11,034 nucleotides of DNA from CAZMMV01 sp964567475. Lineage in GTDB: Bacteria > Bacillota > Clostridia > Tissierellales > Tissierellaceae. The stretch lies in contig CAZMMV010000058.1 in the NCBI GenBank assembly GCA_964567475.1, positions 1 to 11,034 on the forward strand. The letters are read 5' to 3'. The notes beneath the pieces are model-generated. The model was not told the origin of the DNA, searched no databases, and worked only from the letters and a program-made list of their open reading frames with translations. Shown piece after piece: positions 1 to 7,502 of the stretch (the stretch's first letter is position 1; each line of letters begins with the position of its first letter). The translations under genes and the position numbers were made by a program.

Positions 1-231
1 GCTTCTGTTATGGATCTTAATAGTAGGAAGATAGTTGGATACTCTATGTCTAAAAATATAGATACTGCATTGGCTCTAAAGGCTGTAGATAATGCTTACA
101 AACTTCAGAAACCTGCCGATGATCTAATTCTCAATAGTGACTTAGGAAGTCAATACACAAGTTATTATTTTGGGGAATATGTTAAGAAACATAAAATAGT
201 TCATTCCTTTATATCTAAATTAACTATATAA
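1..231 (+). pseudogene. IS3-family transposase (OrfB) remnant, truncated
   Basis: The reading frame is open from base 1 (first codons A-S-V-M-D-L) and resembles the DDE integrase core of IS3-type OrfB. It has the MDLNSRKIVGYSM block, which normally follows the first catalytic Asp region, and LNSDLGSQYTS, matching the usual HSDRGSQYTS around the second catalytic Asp. The usual Arg in that block is Leu here. The frame stops after HSFISKLTI, where intact family members continue with an S-R-K-G-x-x-Y-D-N-A motif and the catalytic Glu. I see no continuation of these in the following bases. The 5' part lies outside the window. The missing Glu segment and the substitutions indicate a dead fragment. 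No terminal inverted repeat was recognised nearby. Confidence 0.8.
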
Positions 232-349
232 CAATAAATATAAACAAACAATAAAAACACTTGGGAACTAATAGTAGTAAAATCACCTGCTCCAAAATAT
301 TATAAGGTATAAACAGATAAATAAAACATTTATATCTTAGATTTGCTAA

Positions 350-386
350 GTAGCATGAGCTCTATATTTATGTGGACTCATGCTAC
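350..386 (+). terminator. Terminator-like hairpin upstream of the PHP operon
   Basis: A perfect 10-bp inverted repeat (GTAGCATGAG at 350-359 and CTCATGCTAC at 377-386) encloses a 17-nt loop. Three more pairs are possible below it with one bulged C. A moderately T-rich stretch (ttatttgtct) follows. It could end transcription coming from the insertion-sequence remnant or act as an attenuator. The long loop and imperfect T tract keep confidence moderate. Confidence 0.45.
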
Positions 387-391
387 CTTAT

Positions 392-420
392 TTGTCTCTA
401 TTATAGATATTATTTATATT
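392..420 (+). promoter_or_regulatory. Candidate sigma-A promoter of the PHP/ABC operon
   Basis: TTGTCT at 392-397 (4 of 6 to the -35 consensus) and TATATT at 415-420 (5 of 6 to the -10) are separated by exactly 17 nt. They lie just after the hairpin and about 90 nt before the PHP start codon. In DNA this AT-rich, chance matches are common. Confidence 0.4.
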
Positions 421-510
421 GTGTTTATCGTTATTATATTTATCTATAGAAGGATACGAATAAATATTTTTATGATAAAATTTCAATAATAAGCCTATGG
501 AGGTGAAGAA

Positions 511-1149
511 ATGATAATTGATACTCATTTACATGAAAGCAAATATTCTTCTGATAGTTTTTTATCTCTTACAGAGGCTATAGAAACTGCTAAATCTTTA
601 GGTTTAGATGGAATATGCGTAACAAATCATGATAATAATTATTTAAAAAACGATATAGGTTCATCCAAAAAAATAGATGATATATTGGTCATTGTAGGAT
701 CAGAAATACTTACTTTTGAAGGGGATATATTAGTGTTTGGACTAGATAATATACCTCAAGATATGATTCATGCTGAAGAATTATTAAAAATAGTAGAAAA
801 GAATAATGGAATAGCTATATGCGCACATCCTTTTAGAAATAACAATAGAGGATTAGGGGAACATATTAGAGTTGTAAAAAACAATCTTCATGGAATTGAG
901 GCATTTAATGGCAGTACATTACCCCATCACAATCTATATGCATATGCTTTAGCTACAGAACTTGGTATTCCATGCCTCGGAGCTGGCGATGCTCATGTAA
1001 GCAAACAAGTGGGAAAATATGCTACTCATTTTAATCATTCTATTAGAGATGAAAAAGATTTTGTCCAAGCAATCAAAACAAAGGATTTTTATCCAGTAAT
1101 CAGGAAAAATGAAGCATATAAAAAAATAGATATTTATCATGGCATTTAA
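511..1149 (+). CDS. PHP-domain metallophosphoesterase
   Basis: This 212-residue protein is a single PHP domain, the fold of histidinol phosphatase and of the DNA polymerase III phosphoesterase domain. All the metal-ligand motifs are visible in order: THLH (His6, His8), TNHD (His40, Asp41), GSE (Glu65), AHP (His106) and GAGDAH (Asp160, His162). This set normally builds a two- or three-metal site that hydrolyses phosphomonoesters or phosphodiesters, so the enzyme should be active. The length fits the short, cytoplasmic stand-alone PHP group, with no other domain. The ATG is well placed after GGAGGTG (499-505), 5 nt upstream. It is the first gene of an apparent operon, 35 nt before an ABC transporter lipoprotein gene, which suggests it acts on the imported compound or a product of it. 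The exact substrate is unknown; a histidinol phosphatase role is unlikely without his genes nearby. Confidence 0.88.
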   Translation: MIIDTHLHESKYSSDSFLSLTEAIETAKSLGLDGICVTNHDNNYLKNDIGSSKKIDDILVIVGSEILTFEGDILVFGLDNIPQDMIHAEELLKIVEKNNGIAICAHPFRNNNRGLGEHIRVVKNNLHGIEAFNGSTLPHHNLYAYALATELGIPCLGAGDAHVSKQVGKYATHFNHSIRDEKDFVQAIKTKDFYPVIRKNEAYKKIDIYHGI

Positions 1150-1184
1150 TTTTTAAAATAATATAGAATAAAGGAGAGATAAAA

Positions 1185-2255
1185 ATGAAAAAGGTAATTG
1201 CATTATTATTAGTTTTAGTATTGTCTTTTAGTTTAGTTGGATGTGGAGAAAAGAATCCTACAACAGAGAATGATGTAAATCAAACTAAAGAAGATTCTTC
1301 TGAAGACAAGGTAGTAGACAAGCCTTTTGAAGGTGAAACTTTAAGTGTATTAGTTGCATATGGTGGAGCAGATAACTCATTCCCTGCTTTTACAGAAAAA
1401 ACAGGAATTAAAGTTGAATTTTTAAGTATGTCTACAGGATCTGCACTTGCTAAGTTACAAGCTGAAGATGGAAAAACAGATGCTGATATTTGGTTTGGCG
1501 GCGGAGTAGACAGTTATTTAGGAGCTAGGGATTTAGGTTTCTTAGAAGCTTATAAATCACCAGAAGTAGAGGCTATAAATCCTCAATATGTAGATGAAGA
1601 TGGATATTTTGCAGGTTTAGCATTAGTACCTGCTGGATTTATTGTAAATGACGATATATTAAAAGAAAAAGGTTTAGAAGTACCAAAAACTTGGGAAGAT
1701 TTAACAGATTCAAAGTATAAAGGTGAGATAATAATGGCAAATCCTGCTATTTCAGGAACTCAATATGCTATTACAAGTGGTATTATCCAAGCTTTAGGTG
1801 AAGAAAAAGCTTGGGATTATTTTAAAAGATTAGATGCTAATATTGATTTTTATGCAAAAGGCGGTGGAGAACCACCAGAAAAAGTAAGTGCAGGAGAATT
1901 TGCAATAGGTGTAACTGCTATAACAGGTGGAACTTATAACTATGGAAAAACAAGTCCAACATCTGTAATTTATCCAGATGACATGATTCCTTGGACTCCA
2001 GCACCAATTGCAATATTTAAAAACACAGAAAAACTTGATGCAGCAAAAGTATTTGTAGATTGGTATTTATCTAAAGAAGGGCAAGAAGTATTAAGAGAAG
2101 CAGATGCTAGAATTATGTCTAGAGATGATGTAGATGCACCAGAATTAATGAAAGACTTAGATAAAAGTAAACTAATAGATTTCGATTTAGAATTAATGGG
2201 AAGTCAAAGAGAAGCTATACTAGAACAATGGATGGAGTTAACAGGTGATAAATAA
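1185..2255 (+). CDS. ABC transporter substrate-binding lipoprotein (AfuA/FbpA-like)
   Basis: A 356-residue extracellular solute-binding protein anchored to the membrane. Residues 1-19 form a lipoprotein signal peptide (MKK, hydrophobic core, LVG) followed by the lipidated Cys20. A Thr/Glu/Asp-rich tether runs to about residue 48, and the binding domain then begins with the ETLSVLVAYGG strand. Features such as STGSALAKLQAE, DADIWFGGG, VPAGFIVNDD, TWEDLTDSKYKGEI and NPAISGT are typical of the type-2 periplasmic-binding fold of the COG1840 group, which includes Fe3+, sugar-phosphate and aminoethylphosphonate binders. I do not see the adjacent tyrosine pair used by classical Fe3+ binders, and the STGSA and SGT turns could suit a phosphate group; both points are inference. 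The start follows AAAGGAGAG with good spacing. The gene overlaps the next one by 11 nt. Confidence 0.88.
   Translation: MKKVIALLLVLVLSFSLVGCGEKNPTTENDVNQTKEDSSEDKVVDKPFEGETLSVLVAYGGADNSFPAFTEKTGIKVEFLSMSTGSALAKLQAEDGKTDADIWFGGGVDSYLGARDLGFLEAYKSPEVEAINPQYVDEDGYFAGLALVPAGFIVNDDILKEKGLEVPKTWEDLTDSKYKGEIIMANPAISGTQYAITSGIIQALGEEKAWDYFKRLDANIDFYAKGGGEPPEKVSAGEFAIGVTAITGGTYNYGKTSPTSVIYPDDMIPWTPAPIAIFKNTEKLDAAKVFVDWYLSKEGQEVLREADARIMSRDDVDAPELMKDLDKSKLIDFDLELMGSQREAILEQWMELTGDK
2234..2247 (+). promoter_or_regulatory. Ribosome site and GTG start of the fused permease
   Basis: GGAG at 2234-2237, inside the end of the lipoprotein gene, lies 7 nt before GTG at 2245-2247. No in-frame ATG occurs until about codon 43, which is inside the first membrane segment. 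GTG is therefore the likely start, and it gives an 11-nt overlap suggesting translational coupling. Confidence 0.65.
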
Positions 2256-3900
2256 TTGTAATATAAAGGAAAGAGTAAAAAATGCTCTTTCCTTTGACTC
2301 TATTATAGATAGATTAATACTATGGACAATTATTATTAGTTTGCTAACATTTATTTTATACCCTATTTTAATGGTTATTTCCACTAGTTTTTATAGTAAG
2401 GGTATATTTACACTAGATAACTACAGAAATTTAATCAATCCTAGAATCTTAAAATTAATAAAAAATAGTATACTTGTTGTTAGTCTGTCCTCATTCTTGG
2501 GGGCAGTTATTTCTCTTTCTATAGCTTTATTTGCTTTTATGGGTAAAAGGAAGGACAAAATTTACAAAGCTATGCTTTTCGCAATGATATCACCACCCTT
2601 TGTTTCATCCTTAGCCTTAATTACTCTTTTTGGTCGTAGAGGACTTATTACTCATAATTTATTGGGCTTAAGTGTAAACCCCTACGGTTGGCAAGGAATT
2701 GTTTTGTTACAATCTTTGGGGAAAATCCCTCTAGGAGTTATTATGTTAATAACATCAATAAATGCAATAGACCAGAGACATATTTTAGCATCTAGAGATT
2801 TAGGAGCTACATCTTATGAAACTCTTAAGAATATATTGATTCCAGGAATATCTCCTACAATTCTTGCGGTTCTATTTTTAAATTTTACAATGAATTTAGC
2901 TGATTTTGGAACTCCTATTATTATAGGAGGAAAATTCAAAATGCTAGCTACAGAAACTTATATGACTATATTCTCTAGTGGAGACTTAGGAAAAGCTGCA
3001 GCCATGAGTGTGCTTTTAATACCGCCGGCAATATTAGCTTTTTTATTTTATAGAAAAAATATGGATAATATAAATAATAAATCTGAAGGGTCTAAAGCTC
3101 TTGGAAATATGGGATATAGTTTTGATGTTCCTTTGCCTTTGAAATACCTTCTAGGATTTATAACTATTTCTTTTTTTATTATAATAATATTAAAATATGG
3201 AAGTATATTTTTAACTGCAATATCTATAAATTCTTCTGGAAAAGTAATATTTACTTTAGAACATATAAAAAATGTTAAGGCATCACATATACCTTCTATC
3301 ATAAGAAGTATTAACTTTGCTATAATAGCAGGAGTAGTTTCTTCTGTGTTAGGAATTTTACTATCATACTATACTCATAGAAGAAAAATAAAAGGAATGA
3401 AATATATAGAGTTTATATCAGCTTTACCATATATTATACCCGGAATATTTTTTGGATTGGGATATATAGTAGCTTTTAAAGACGAACCATTTTTACTTAC
3501 AGGAACTACAGCTATTGTCATATTAAACACTACTTTCAGACATATATCTGTAGCAAATAAAGCTACTAATGCAGCTTTCACAACTATAGATACTCAGATA
3601 GAAGATTCTTCTAGGGATCTTGGCGCTTCACATTTCAGAAGCATTATAAGTATTATATTTCCTATGTTAAAGCCAGTATTTTTAACAAGTTTTATAAATA
3701 CCTTTTCTGCAGCTATGACTACTGTGGGAGCCATTATATTTTTAGTTTCTCCTAGAAATGTAATCGCATCCATAGTAATGTTTAAAAATATAACTAATGG
3801 TGGATATGGTGAAGCATCTGTTATGGCTAGTATTCTGATTTTAATAACTGTAAGTATAAATCTAGTAGCTATAAGATTATTAGATAAGGGAGATATTTAA
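2245..3900 (+). CDS. ABC transporter permease, two fused membrane domains (FbpB-like)
   Basis: A 551-residue inner-membrane protein made of two homologous permease domains in one chain, as in FbpB/AfuB/ThiP-type importers. The first domain covers roughly residues 20-270 and carries the ATPase-coupling (EAA) loop ASRDLGATSYETLKNILIPG. The second covers roughly 295-545 with the matching loop SSRDLGASHFRSIISIIFPM. About twelve hydrophobic segments are visible, with a polar interdomain stretch (FYRKNMDNINNKSEGSK) near 268-285. The fused form means one polypeptide binds both copies of the ATPase encoded next. The GTG start overlaps the lipoprotein gene by 11 nt, and the stop is one base from the ATPase start. 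The substrate cannot be read from the permease; partner genes suggest an organophosphate, phosphonate or ferric compound. Confidence 0.9.
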   Translation: MINNCNIKERVKNALSFDSIIDRLILWTIIISLLTFILYPILMVISTSFYSKGIFTLDNYRNLINPRILKLIKNSILVVSLSSFLGAVISLSIALFAFMGKRKDKIYKAMLFAMISPPFVSSLALITLFGRRGLITHNLLGLSVNPYGWQGIVLLQSLGKIPLGVIMLITSINAIDQRHILASRDLGATSYETLKNILIPGISPTILAVLFLNFTMNLADFGTPIIIGGKFKMLATETYMTIFSSGDLGKAAAMSVLLIPPAILAFLFYRKNMDNINNKSEGSKALGNMGYSFDVPLPLKYLLGFITISFFIIIILKYGSIFLTAISINSSGKVIFTLEHIKNVKASHIPSIIRSINFAIIAGVVSSVLGILLSYYTHRRKIKGMKYIEFISALPYIIPGIFFGLGYIVAFKDEPFLLTGTTAIVILNTTFRHISVANKATNAAFTTIDTQIEDSSRDLGASHFRSIISIIFPMLKPVFLTSFINTFSAAMTTVGAIIFLVSPRNVIASIVMFKNITNGGYGEASVMASILILITVSINLVAIRLLDKGDI

Positions 3901-3901
3901 A

Positions 3902-4852
3902 ATGTTTTTACAACTTAGAAATTTAACGAAATTATTTGATAAATATAATGGTATAGAAGGACTTAATTTAGATATAAAAGAAGGAGAATTTCTTACTATA
4001 TTAGGTCCTTCTGGATGTGGAAAAACCACTACTTTAAATCTTATAGGAGGATTTTTAAAAGCAGATTCAGGGGATATAATATTAGAAGGAAAATCAATTT
4101 TAAATTTACCTCCTGAAAAAAGACCTTTATCTACAGTTTTTCAAAGTTATGCTCTATTTCCTCATATGAATTTAATTGAAAATATAAGTTATGGTATTCG
4201 TTTTTCTAGACATAAAAAAAAGAAAAAAGCCATGGAAATAGCTAAAGAATATATAGATATAGTAGGTTTATCTGGCTATGAAAAATCAATGGTTGGAAAT
4301 TTAAGTGGAGGGCAACAACAAAGAGTTGCTTTGGCAAGATCTATGGCAACTAATCCTAAGTTATTACTTTTAGATGAACCTTTAAGTAATCTAGATGCTA
4401 GTCTTAGAGTTAAAATGCGAGAAGAATTAAAGGATCTCCAGAAAAAATTTAATATTACTATGATATTTGTAACTCATGATCAAGAAGAAGCCTTGAGTTT
4501 ATCCGATCGAATAGTAGTCATGGATAGAGGGCATGTAGTACAAGTAGATACTCCTGAAAATATATATTTTTCTCCTAAAAATGAATATATTGGCTCTTTT
4601 ATTGGGAAATCAAATATAATCGAAAACAACAGGGGAGAAAAAATATTAGTAAGACCCGAAAATATAAAAATGAATTTAAATCCCGATGGTGAATATATTG
4701 TGAAAAGCAAAATATTTATGGGACAATATACAGAATATAGAATTACAAAAGATGATATTTATCTAGATGTAAATTTAATGGGTAAAGATGCTATCGTTTT
4801 TAATACAGGCGATATTGTTGATATAGATTTTCTTCATGAAGTATCTATCTAA
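3902..4852 (+). CDS. ABC transporter ATP-binding protein (PotA/FbpC-like)
   Basis: A 316-residue cytoplasmic ATPase that energises the importer. All nucleotide-binding motifs are intact: Walker A GPSGCGKTT (35-43), Q-loop Gln81 in VFQSYALFPHMN, signature LSGGQQQRV (134-142), Walker B LLLLDEP (154-160), D-loop SNLD and the switch His192 in THDQEEAL. After about residue 240 there is a short C-terminal region with LVRPENI, a TOBE-type regulatory domain. At 316 residues the protein is shorter than most PotA/FbpC members (about 350), so this domain is reduced. The ATG follows AAGGGAGA (3886-3893) by 8 nt and lies one base after the permease stop, showing tight coupling. The lysine run KKKKK at about 105-109 is a minor oddity. 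It is the last gene of the operon, followed by a strong hairpin. Confidence 0.92.
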   Translation: MFLQLRNLTKLFDKYNGIEGLNLDIKEGEFLTILGPSGCGKTTTLNLIGGFLKADSGDIILEGKSILNLPPEKRPLSTVFQSYALFPHMNLIENISYGIRFSRHKKKKKAMEIAKEYIDIVGLSGYEKSMVGNLSGGQQQRVALARSMATNPKLLLLDEPLSNLDASLRVKMREELKDLQKKFNITMIFVTHDQEEALSLSDRIVVMDRGHVVQVDTPENIYFSPKNEYIGSFIGKSNIIENNRGEKILVRPENIKMNLNPDGEYIVKSKIFMGQYTEYRITKDDIYLDVNLMGKDAIVFNTGDIVDIDFLHEVSI

Positions 4853-4869
4853 AATATTATATCCTTTAA

Positions 4870-4918
4870 AATCAACAAGACCTATGGATAGCAACTTTAT
4901 CCATAGGTCTTGTTGATT
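4870..4918. terminator. Perfect 21-bp hairpin, bidirectional terminator between convergent genes
   Basis: Bases 4870-4890 and 4898-4918 are exact reverse complements (21 bp), with a 7-nt loop (GCAACTT). The hairpin sits between the ATPase stop (plus strand) and the homoserine dehydrogenase stop (minus strand), so it can serve both. On the minus strand the stem is followed by TTTTAAA; on the plus strand the downstream T content is poor. The stem is unusually long and GC-containing for a simple terminator. Confidence 0.75.
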
Positions 4919-4975
4919 GGTTCACTTCATTTAATATTATATATATTCATAAGAATAGTTTTATATTAATTGTAT

Positions 4976-6013
4976 TTATTTCATATTTTTAATAACTCTT
5001 AAAAGATCAGCAAATACTCCATAAGCTGTTTGTTCTATTTCTGGTTCGTGTTCTACTATGGATACATCTCCCATTAAATCAGTACTTATGGTTACAACTG
5101 ATGATGTACCTTTTATATTTGAATATATATTGTCTTTAGATACTTCCTGAGGTTTAACTCTTCCTATTACTTTTCCATTTTCTATAGAACCATGACAAAT
5201 CAATTTTATTTCATTGCCTTTCTTAGTTGCTTCTTCTATTTGATCTTTTGTAATATCTTGAATTCCTTTCCTATCTATATCTACTGGAGTTGTATTAGCC
5301 CCCATCAGTACATTTAGTAGTACTGCCGTCTTTGCTGCAGCATCCCATCCTTCTATATCCATGGCTGGATTTGCTTCTATAAATCCTCTCTTTTTCCCCT
5401 CTACTATTACATCATCATAATCTTTTCCCTTTGCAAGTTCTTCTAATACAAAATTTGTAGTAGAATTTAATATACCATTAATCTCAGTTACTTTACAGAA
5501 CTCTAAAGTTTCTTCTACTAAATTAAAAACAGGAGTACCATCCATTACTGTTGTTTCATAATAAAACAAAGATTGCTGTTTCTTAGCTAAATCTCGCAAT
5601 TCCTCATATGCCCAGGCAATTGGACCTTTGTTTGCAGTTATTGCATGCTTTTTTCTATTAAGTGCCGTCTTAATATGATCTATGGCTGGTTGACCTGTAA
5701 ATATATTAATAGGCGTTAATTCCATTATTACATCATAATCTACTGTTTGAGCAATCTCTATTGAATTTAATGTAGAATAATCTTCTCTTTTATCATCAAA
5801 TTTATTTAAATCTTTCATATTTAGTAAAACTGATTTTAAATCAATACCAGTTTCATTTACTATACTACCTCTACTTCTTGTAGATATTGCAACTACTTGT
5901 GGGTCACATTTATATTTGGCTATTATATCCTGCCTTTTATCAATTAATAATTTTGCAAATGCTTGACCAGCATCTCCAAAACCTAGCATTGCAATTTTTA
6001 AGTTTTTAATCAT
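4976..6013 (-). CDS. hom: Homoserine dehydrogenase, short form without ACT domain
   Basis: A 345-residue enzyme predicted to reduce aspartate semialdehyde to homoserine with NAD(P)H, the branch point toward threonine and methionine. The N-terminal Rossmann domain has GFGDAG (11-16). ITANKGPIAWAYEEL (125-139) contains the conserved Ala-Asn-Lys. The catalytic domain has MDGTPVFN (157-164), GILNSTTNF (180-188) and EANPAMDIEGWDAAAK (213-228), which supplies Glu213, Asp224 and Lys228 at the positions used for substrate binding and hydride transfer. Typical bacterial Hom proteins are about 430 residues with a C-terminal ACT domain for threonine feedback. That domain is missing here, so direct allosteric inhibition by threonine is not expected. 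The start is fixed by AAAGGAGA 7 nt upstream. Neighbours are not threonine or methionine genes. It appears to be transcribed alone. A related oxidoreductase of this fold with a different substrate is the alternative. Confidence 0.82.
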   Translation of the reverse strand: MIKNLKIAMLGFGDAGQAFAKLLIDKRQDIIAKYKCDPQVVAISTRSRGSIVNETGIDLKSVLLNMKDLNKFDDKREDYSTLNSIEIAQTVDYDVIMELTPINIFTGQPAIDHIKTALNRKKHAITANKGPIAWAYEELRDLAKKQQSLFYYETTVMDGTPVFNLVEETLEFCKVTEINGILNSTTNFVLEELAKGKDYDDVIVEGKKRGFIEANPAMDIEGWDAAAKTAVLLNVLMGANTTPVDIDRKGIQDITKDQIEEATKKGNEIKLICHGSIENGKVIGRVKPQEVSKDNIYSNIKGTSSVVTISTDLMGDVSIVEHEPEIEQTAYGVFADLLRVIKNMK

Positions 6014-6050
6014 TTTATCTCTCCTTTAAAATTTATTTATATTATATCAT

Positions 6051-6079
6051 ATCACATTAGATTTTAAAACTCTTGTCTA
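6051..6079 (-). promoter_or_regulatory. Candidate promoter of the homoserine dehydrogenase gene
   Basis: On the minus strand TAGACA (6079-6074, 5 of 6 to -35) and TGTGAT (6056-6051, 4 of 6 to -10) are 17 nt apart. They lie about 40 nt before the start codon. A better -10 (TATAAT at 6046-6041) is nearby but lacks a matching -35. The assignment is weak. Confidence 0.3.
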
Positions 6080-6088
6080 TAAAAACAG

Positions 6089-6134
6089 TTAACCCCTTCT
6101 AAGTAACAAAATAGTTACTATAAAAATGGGTTAA
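6089..6134. repeat. Nested inverted repeats upstream of hom
   Basis: An inner dyad AGTAAC (6102-6107) / GTTACT (6114-6119) with a 6-nt spacer lies inside an outer dyad TTAACCC (6089-6095) / GGGTTAA (6128-6134). The pair is just upstream of the candidate hom promoter and downstream of the nitrogenase-like operon terminator. It may be an operator or a folded leader; no known riboswitch was recognised. Confidence 0.45.
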
Positions 6135-6142
6135 AACTATTA

Positions 6143-6186
6143 AACAAAATTAAAAACCACAACTATTAACTTCAATAATTGTGATT
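6143..6186 (-). terminator. Rho-independent terminator of the nitrogenase-like operon
   Basis: Read on the minus strand, a 13-bp stem (6186-6174 with 6167-6155, including G-U pairs) closes a 6-nt loop and runs directly into TTTTAATTTTG. It begins about 24 nt after the stop codon of the NifK-like gene, the expected place for the end of that transcript. Confidence 0.75.
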
Positions 6187-6209
6187 TCTCTTTATTTTTT
6201 AATTACATT

Positions 6210-7502
6210 TTATAAATATCTCAATCCATTTAATATTTGTTCTAATATATATAAACTTCCATCATATCCAAAAATAGTTTTAGGAGATACATCTATATAT
6301 CCTAAAGAAGGTAGATTTATCTCAATTGCAGAAAAGGTCTTACCTTCCAATTTTAATTGGGCAATAGTATTACCATCAGCCAGCAATATATCTGTATCAG
6401 TATTTATTATTTCATTTTCCAAAGCATCTAAACTATTTATCTCTTTTAAATATTTATATAATTTTTCTTTAAACTCATCATCACTATCTTCAGCAAAACT
6501 TATGGCTGCTGGTACCATTCCCAGATAACTACTAAGCCACTTAGTAATTGCATATACCATAGATGCTTCCCCTCTTATTGAAAACAAACTTCCCTTAGGT
6601 AGTCCAGTCAATGATGAAAATCTAGATATATATAAATATGCCCTTGCTCTAATTTTCTCCAGTTCTGTTATTTTTATACTATCTTCTAATTTAAAAAAAT
6701 CACAAACTTGATTAATAAGACTATCTGTAGCATGAAAACCTATTGGTGGTCCTTCTTTAGCTATTATAAAAGGAGTTCCAAACATTTCATTTAGTTTTTC
6801 AGCTGTTCTTTTACCATACTCAGGAAATATTACTATATTTAAATCTGCTTTATTTATCTTTTTTAAATCTTCAACACTATCTCCAGCCCCTATAGCTGAT
6901 ATAATATTTATATTATAATAAGCTAATATTTCTTTTATACTTTCATAATTCATATCATAGTGTTTTTGATAAATATTTATTCCTAGCAAATTTACATTCA
7001 TGCCTTCTAAATCTTCCATTGAATAATCCAAACTATCTATAATCTTAAGTATTGCATCTTGAAATCCTGTTCCATAGCTAGTAGAATATCCTGTACTTTC
7101 AATAGATACATAAGGTATATCTTTTACTTTTCTTCTAAGAAATCCATTTAAATCATCTCCTATAAGAGCTGGTCCAGGAGAATTAATTATAGATATTAGC
7201 TTATAGTTCTTTTCTAATATATTGTCTATTATCTTTTCTAACTTTTCACCGCTACCATATACATAATCATCCCTAGCTAAGTAGGTGCAAGGAACTCTAG
7301 CTTGTCCAAAGAAAAACTCCTCATTATATTGAGTAGGATCAAATGATACACTTCTAATAAACTGATTGTCACTAATAGCACTATGATAAAATTTACATCC
7401 AGTAGGTCCATTTAATATAACACAAGCATCCCTTATCCCCTCTATGGCAAAAATTGAACCTGTAAGACTATCTGGAGAAATATTTTTTGAAAAGTTCTTC
7501 AT
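6210..7502 (-). CDS. NifK/BchB-like nitrogenase-superfamily component 1, beta-type subunit
   Basis: A 430-residue protein of the nitrogenase component 1 fold, predicted partner of the upstream NifD-like half. Recognisable blocks are VILNGPTGC (28-36), matching NifK HGSQGC; LARDDYVYGSGEKLEKII (about 75-92), like the BchB/NifN segment; ALIGDDL (112-118), matching NifK EVIGDDL; PPIGFHATDSLINQV in the middle; and FSIRGEASMVYAITKWL in the last Rossmann domain. Of the three NifK P-cluster cysteines only the second is kept, as Cys36; the first is absent near SPDSLTG and the third position is Pro109. BchB uses Asp36 at the place of the retained one. Cys27 and Cys72 are further candidates. It is shorter than NifK (about 520). 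The ATG follows AAGGGTGG by 7 nt and overlaps the preceding gene by 35 nt, implying coupled 1:1 synthesis. The reaction is unknown. Confidence 0.85.
   Translation of the reverse strand: MKNFSKNISPDSLTGSIFAIEGIRDACVILNGPTGCKFYHSAISDNQFIRSVSFDPTQYNEEFFFGQARVPCTYLARDDYVYGSGEKLEKIIDNILEKNYKLISIINSPGPALIGDDLNGFLRRKVKDIPYVSIESTGYSTSYGTGFQDAILKIIDSLDYSMEDLEGMNVNLLGINIYQKHYDMNYESIKEILAYYNINIISAIGAGDSVEDLKKINKADLNIVIFPEYGKRTAEKLNEMFGTPFIIAKEGPPIGFHATDSLINQVCDFFKLEDSIKITELEKIRARAYLYISRFSSLTGLPKGSLFSIRGEASMVYAITKWLSSYLGMVPAAISFAEDSDDEFKEKLYKYLKEINSLDALENEIINTDTDILLADGNTIAQLKLEGKTFSAIEINLPSLGYIDVSPKTIFGYDGSLYILEQILNGLRYL

Larger units (their letters stand above)
232..510. other. Non-coding stretch between transposase remnant and PHP operon
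   Basis: This 279-nt AT-rich stretch has no convincing reading frame. It holds a terminator-like hairpin at 350-386, a candidate promoter at 392-420 and the ribosome site of the PHP gene at 499-505. The part next to the transposase remnant (232-340) shows nothing recognisable and may be degraded insertion-sequence DNA. No known riboswitch core was recognised. Confidence 0.5.

Noticed and set aside
1..340. An intact insertion sequence at the left edge
   Set aside because: The transposase frame ends before the catalytic Glu region and no terminal inverted repeat or duplicated target site was found.
350..386. A riboswitch in the leader of the PHP operon
   Set aside because: Only one simple hairpin is visible, with no conserved core of a class I can recognise; a terminator is the simpler reading.
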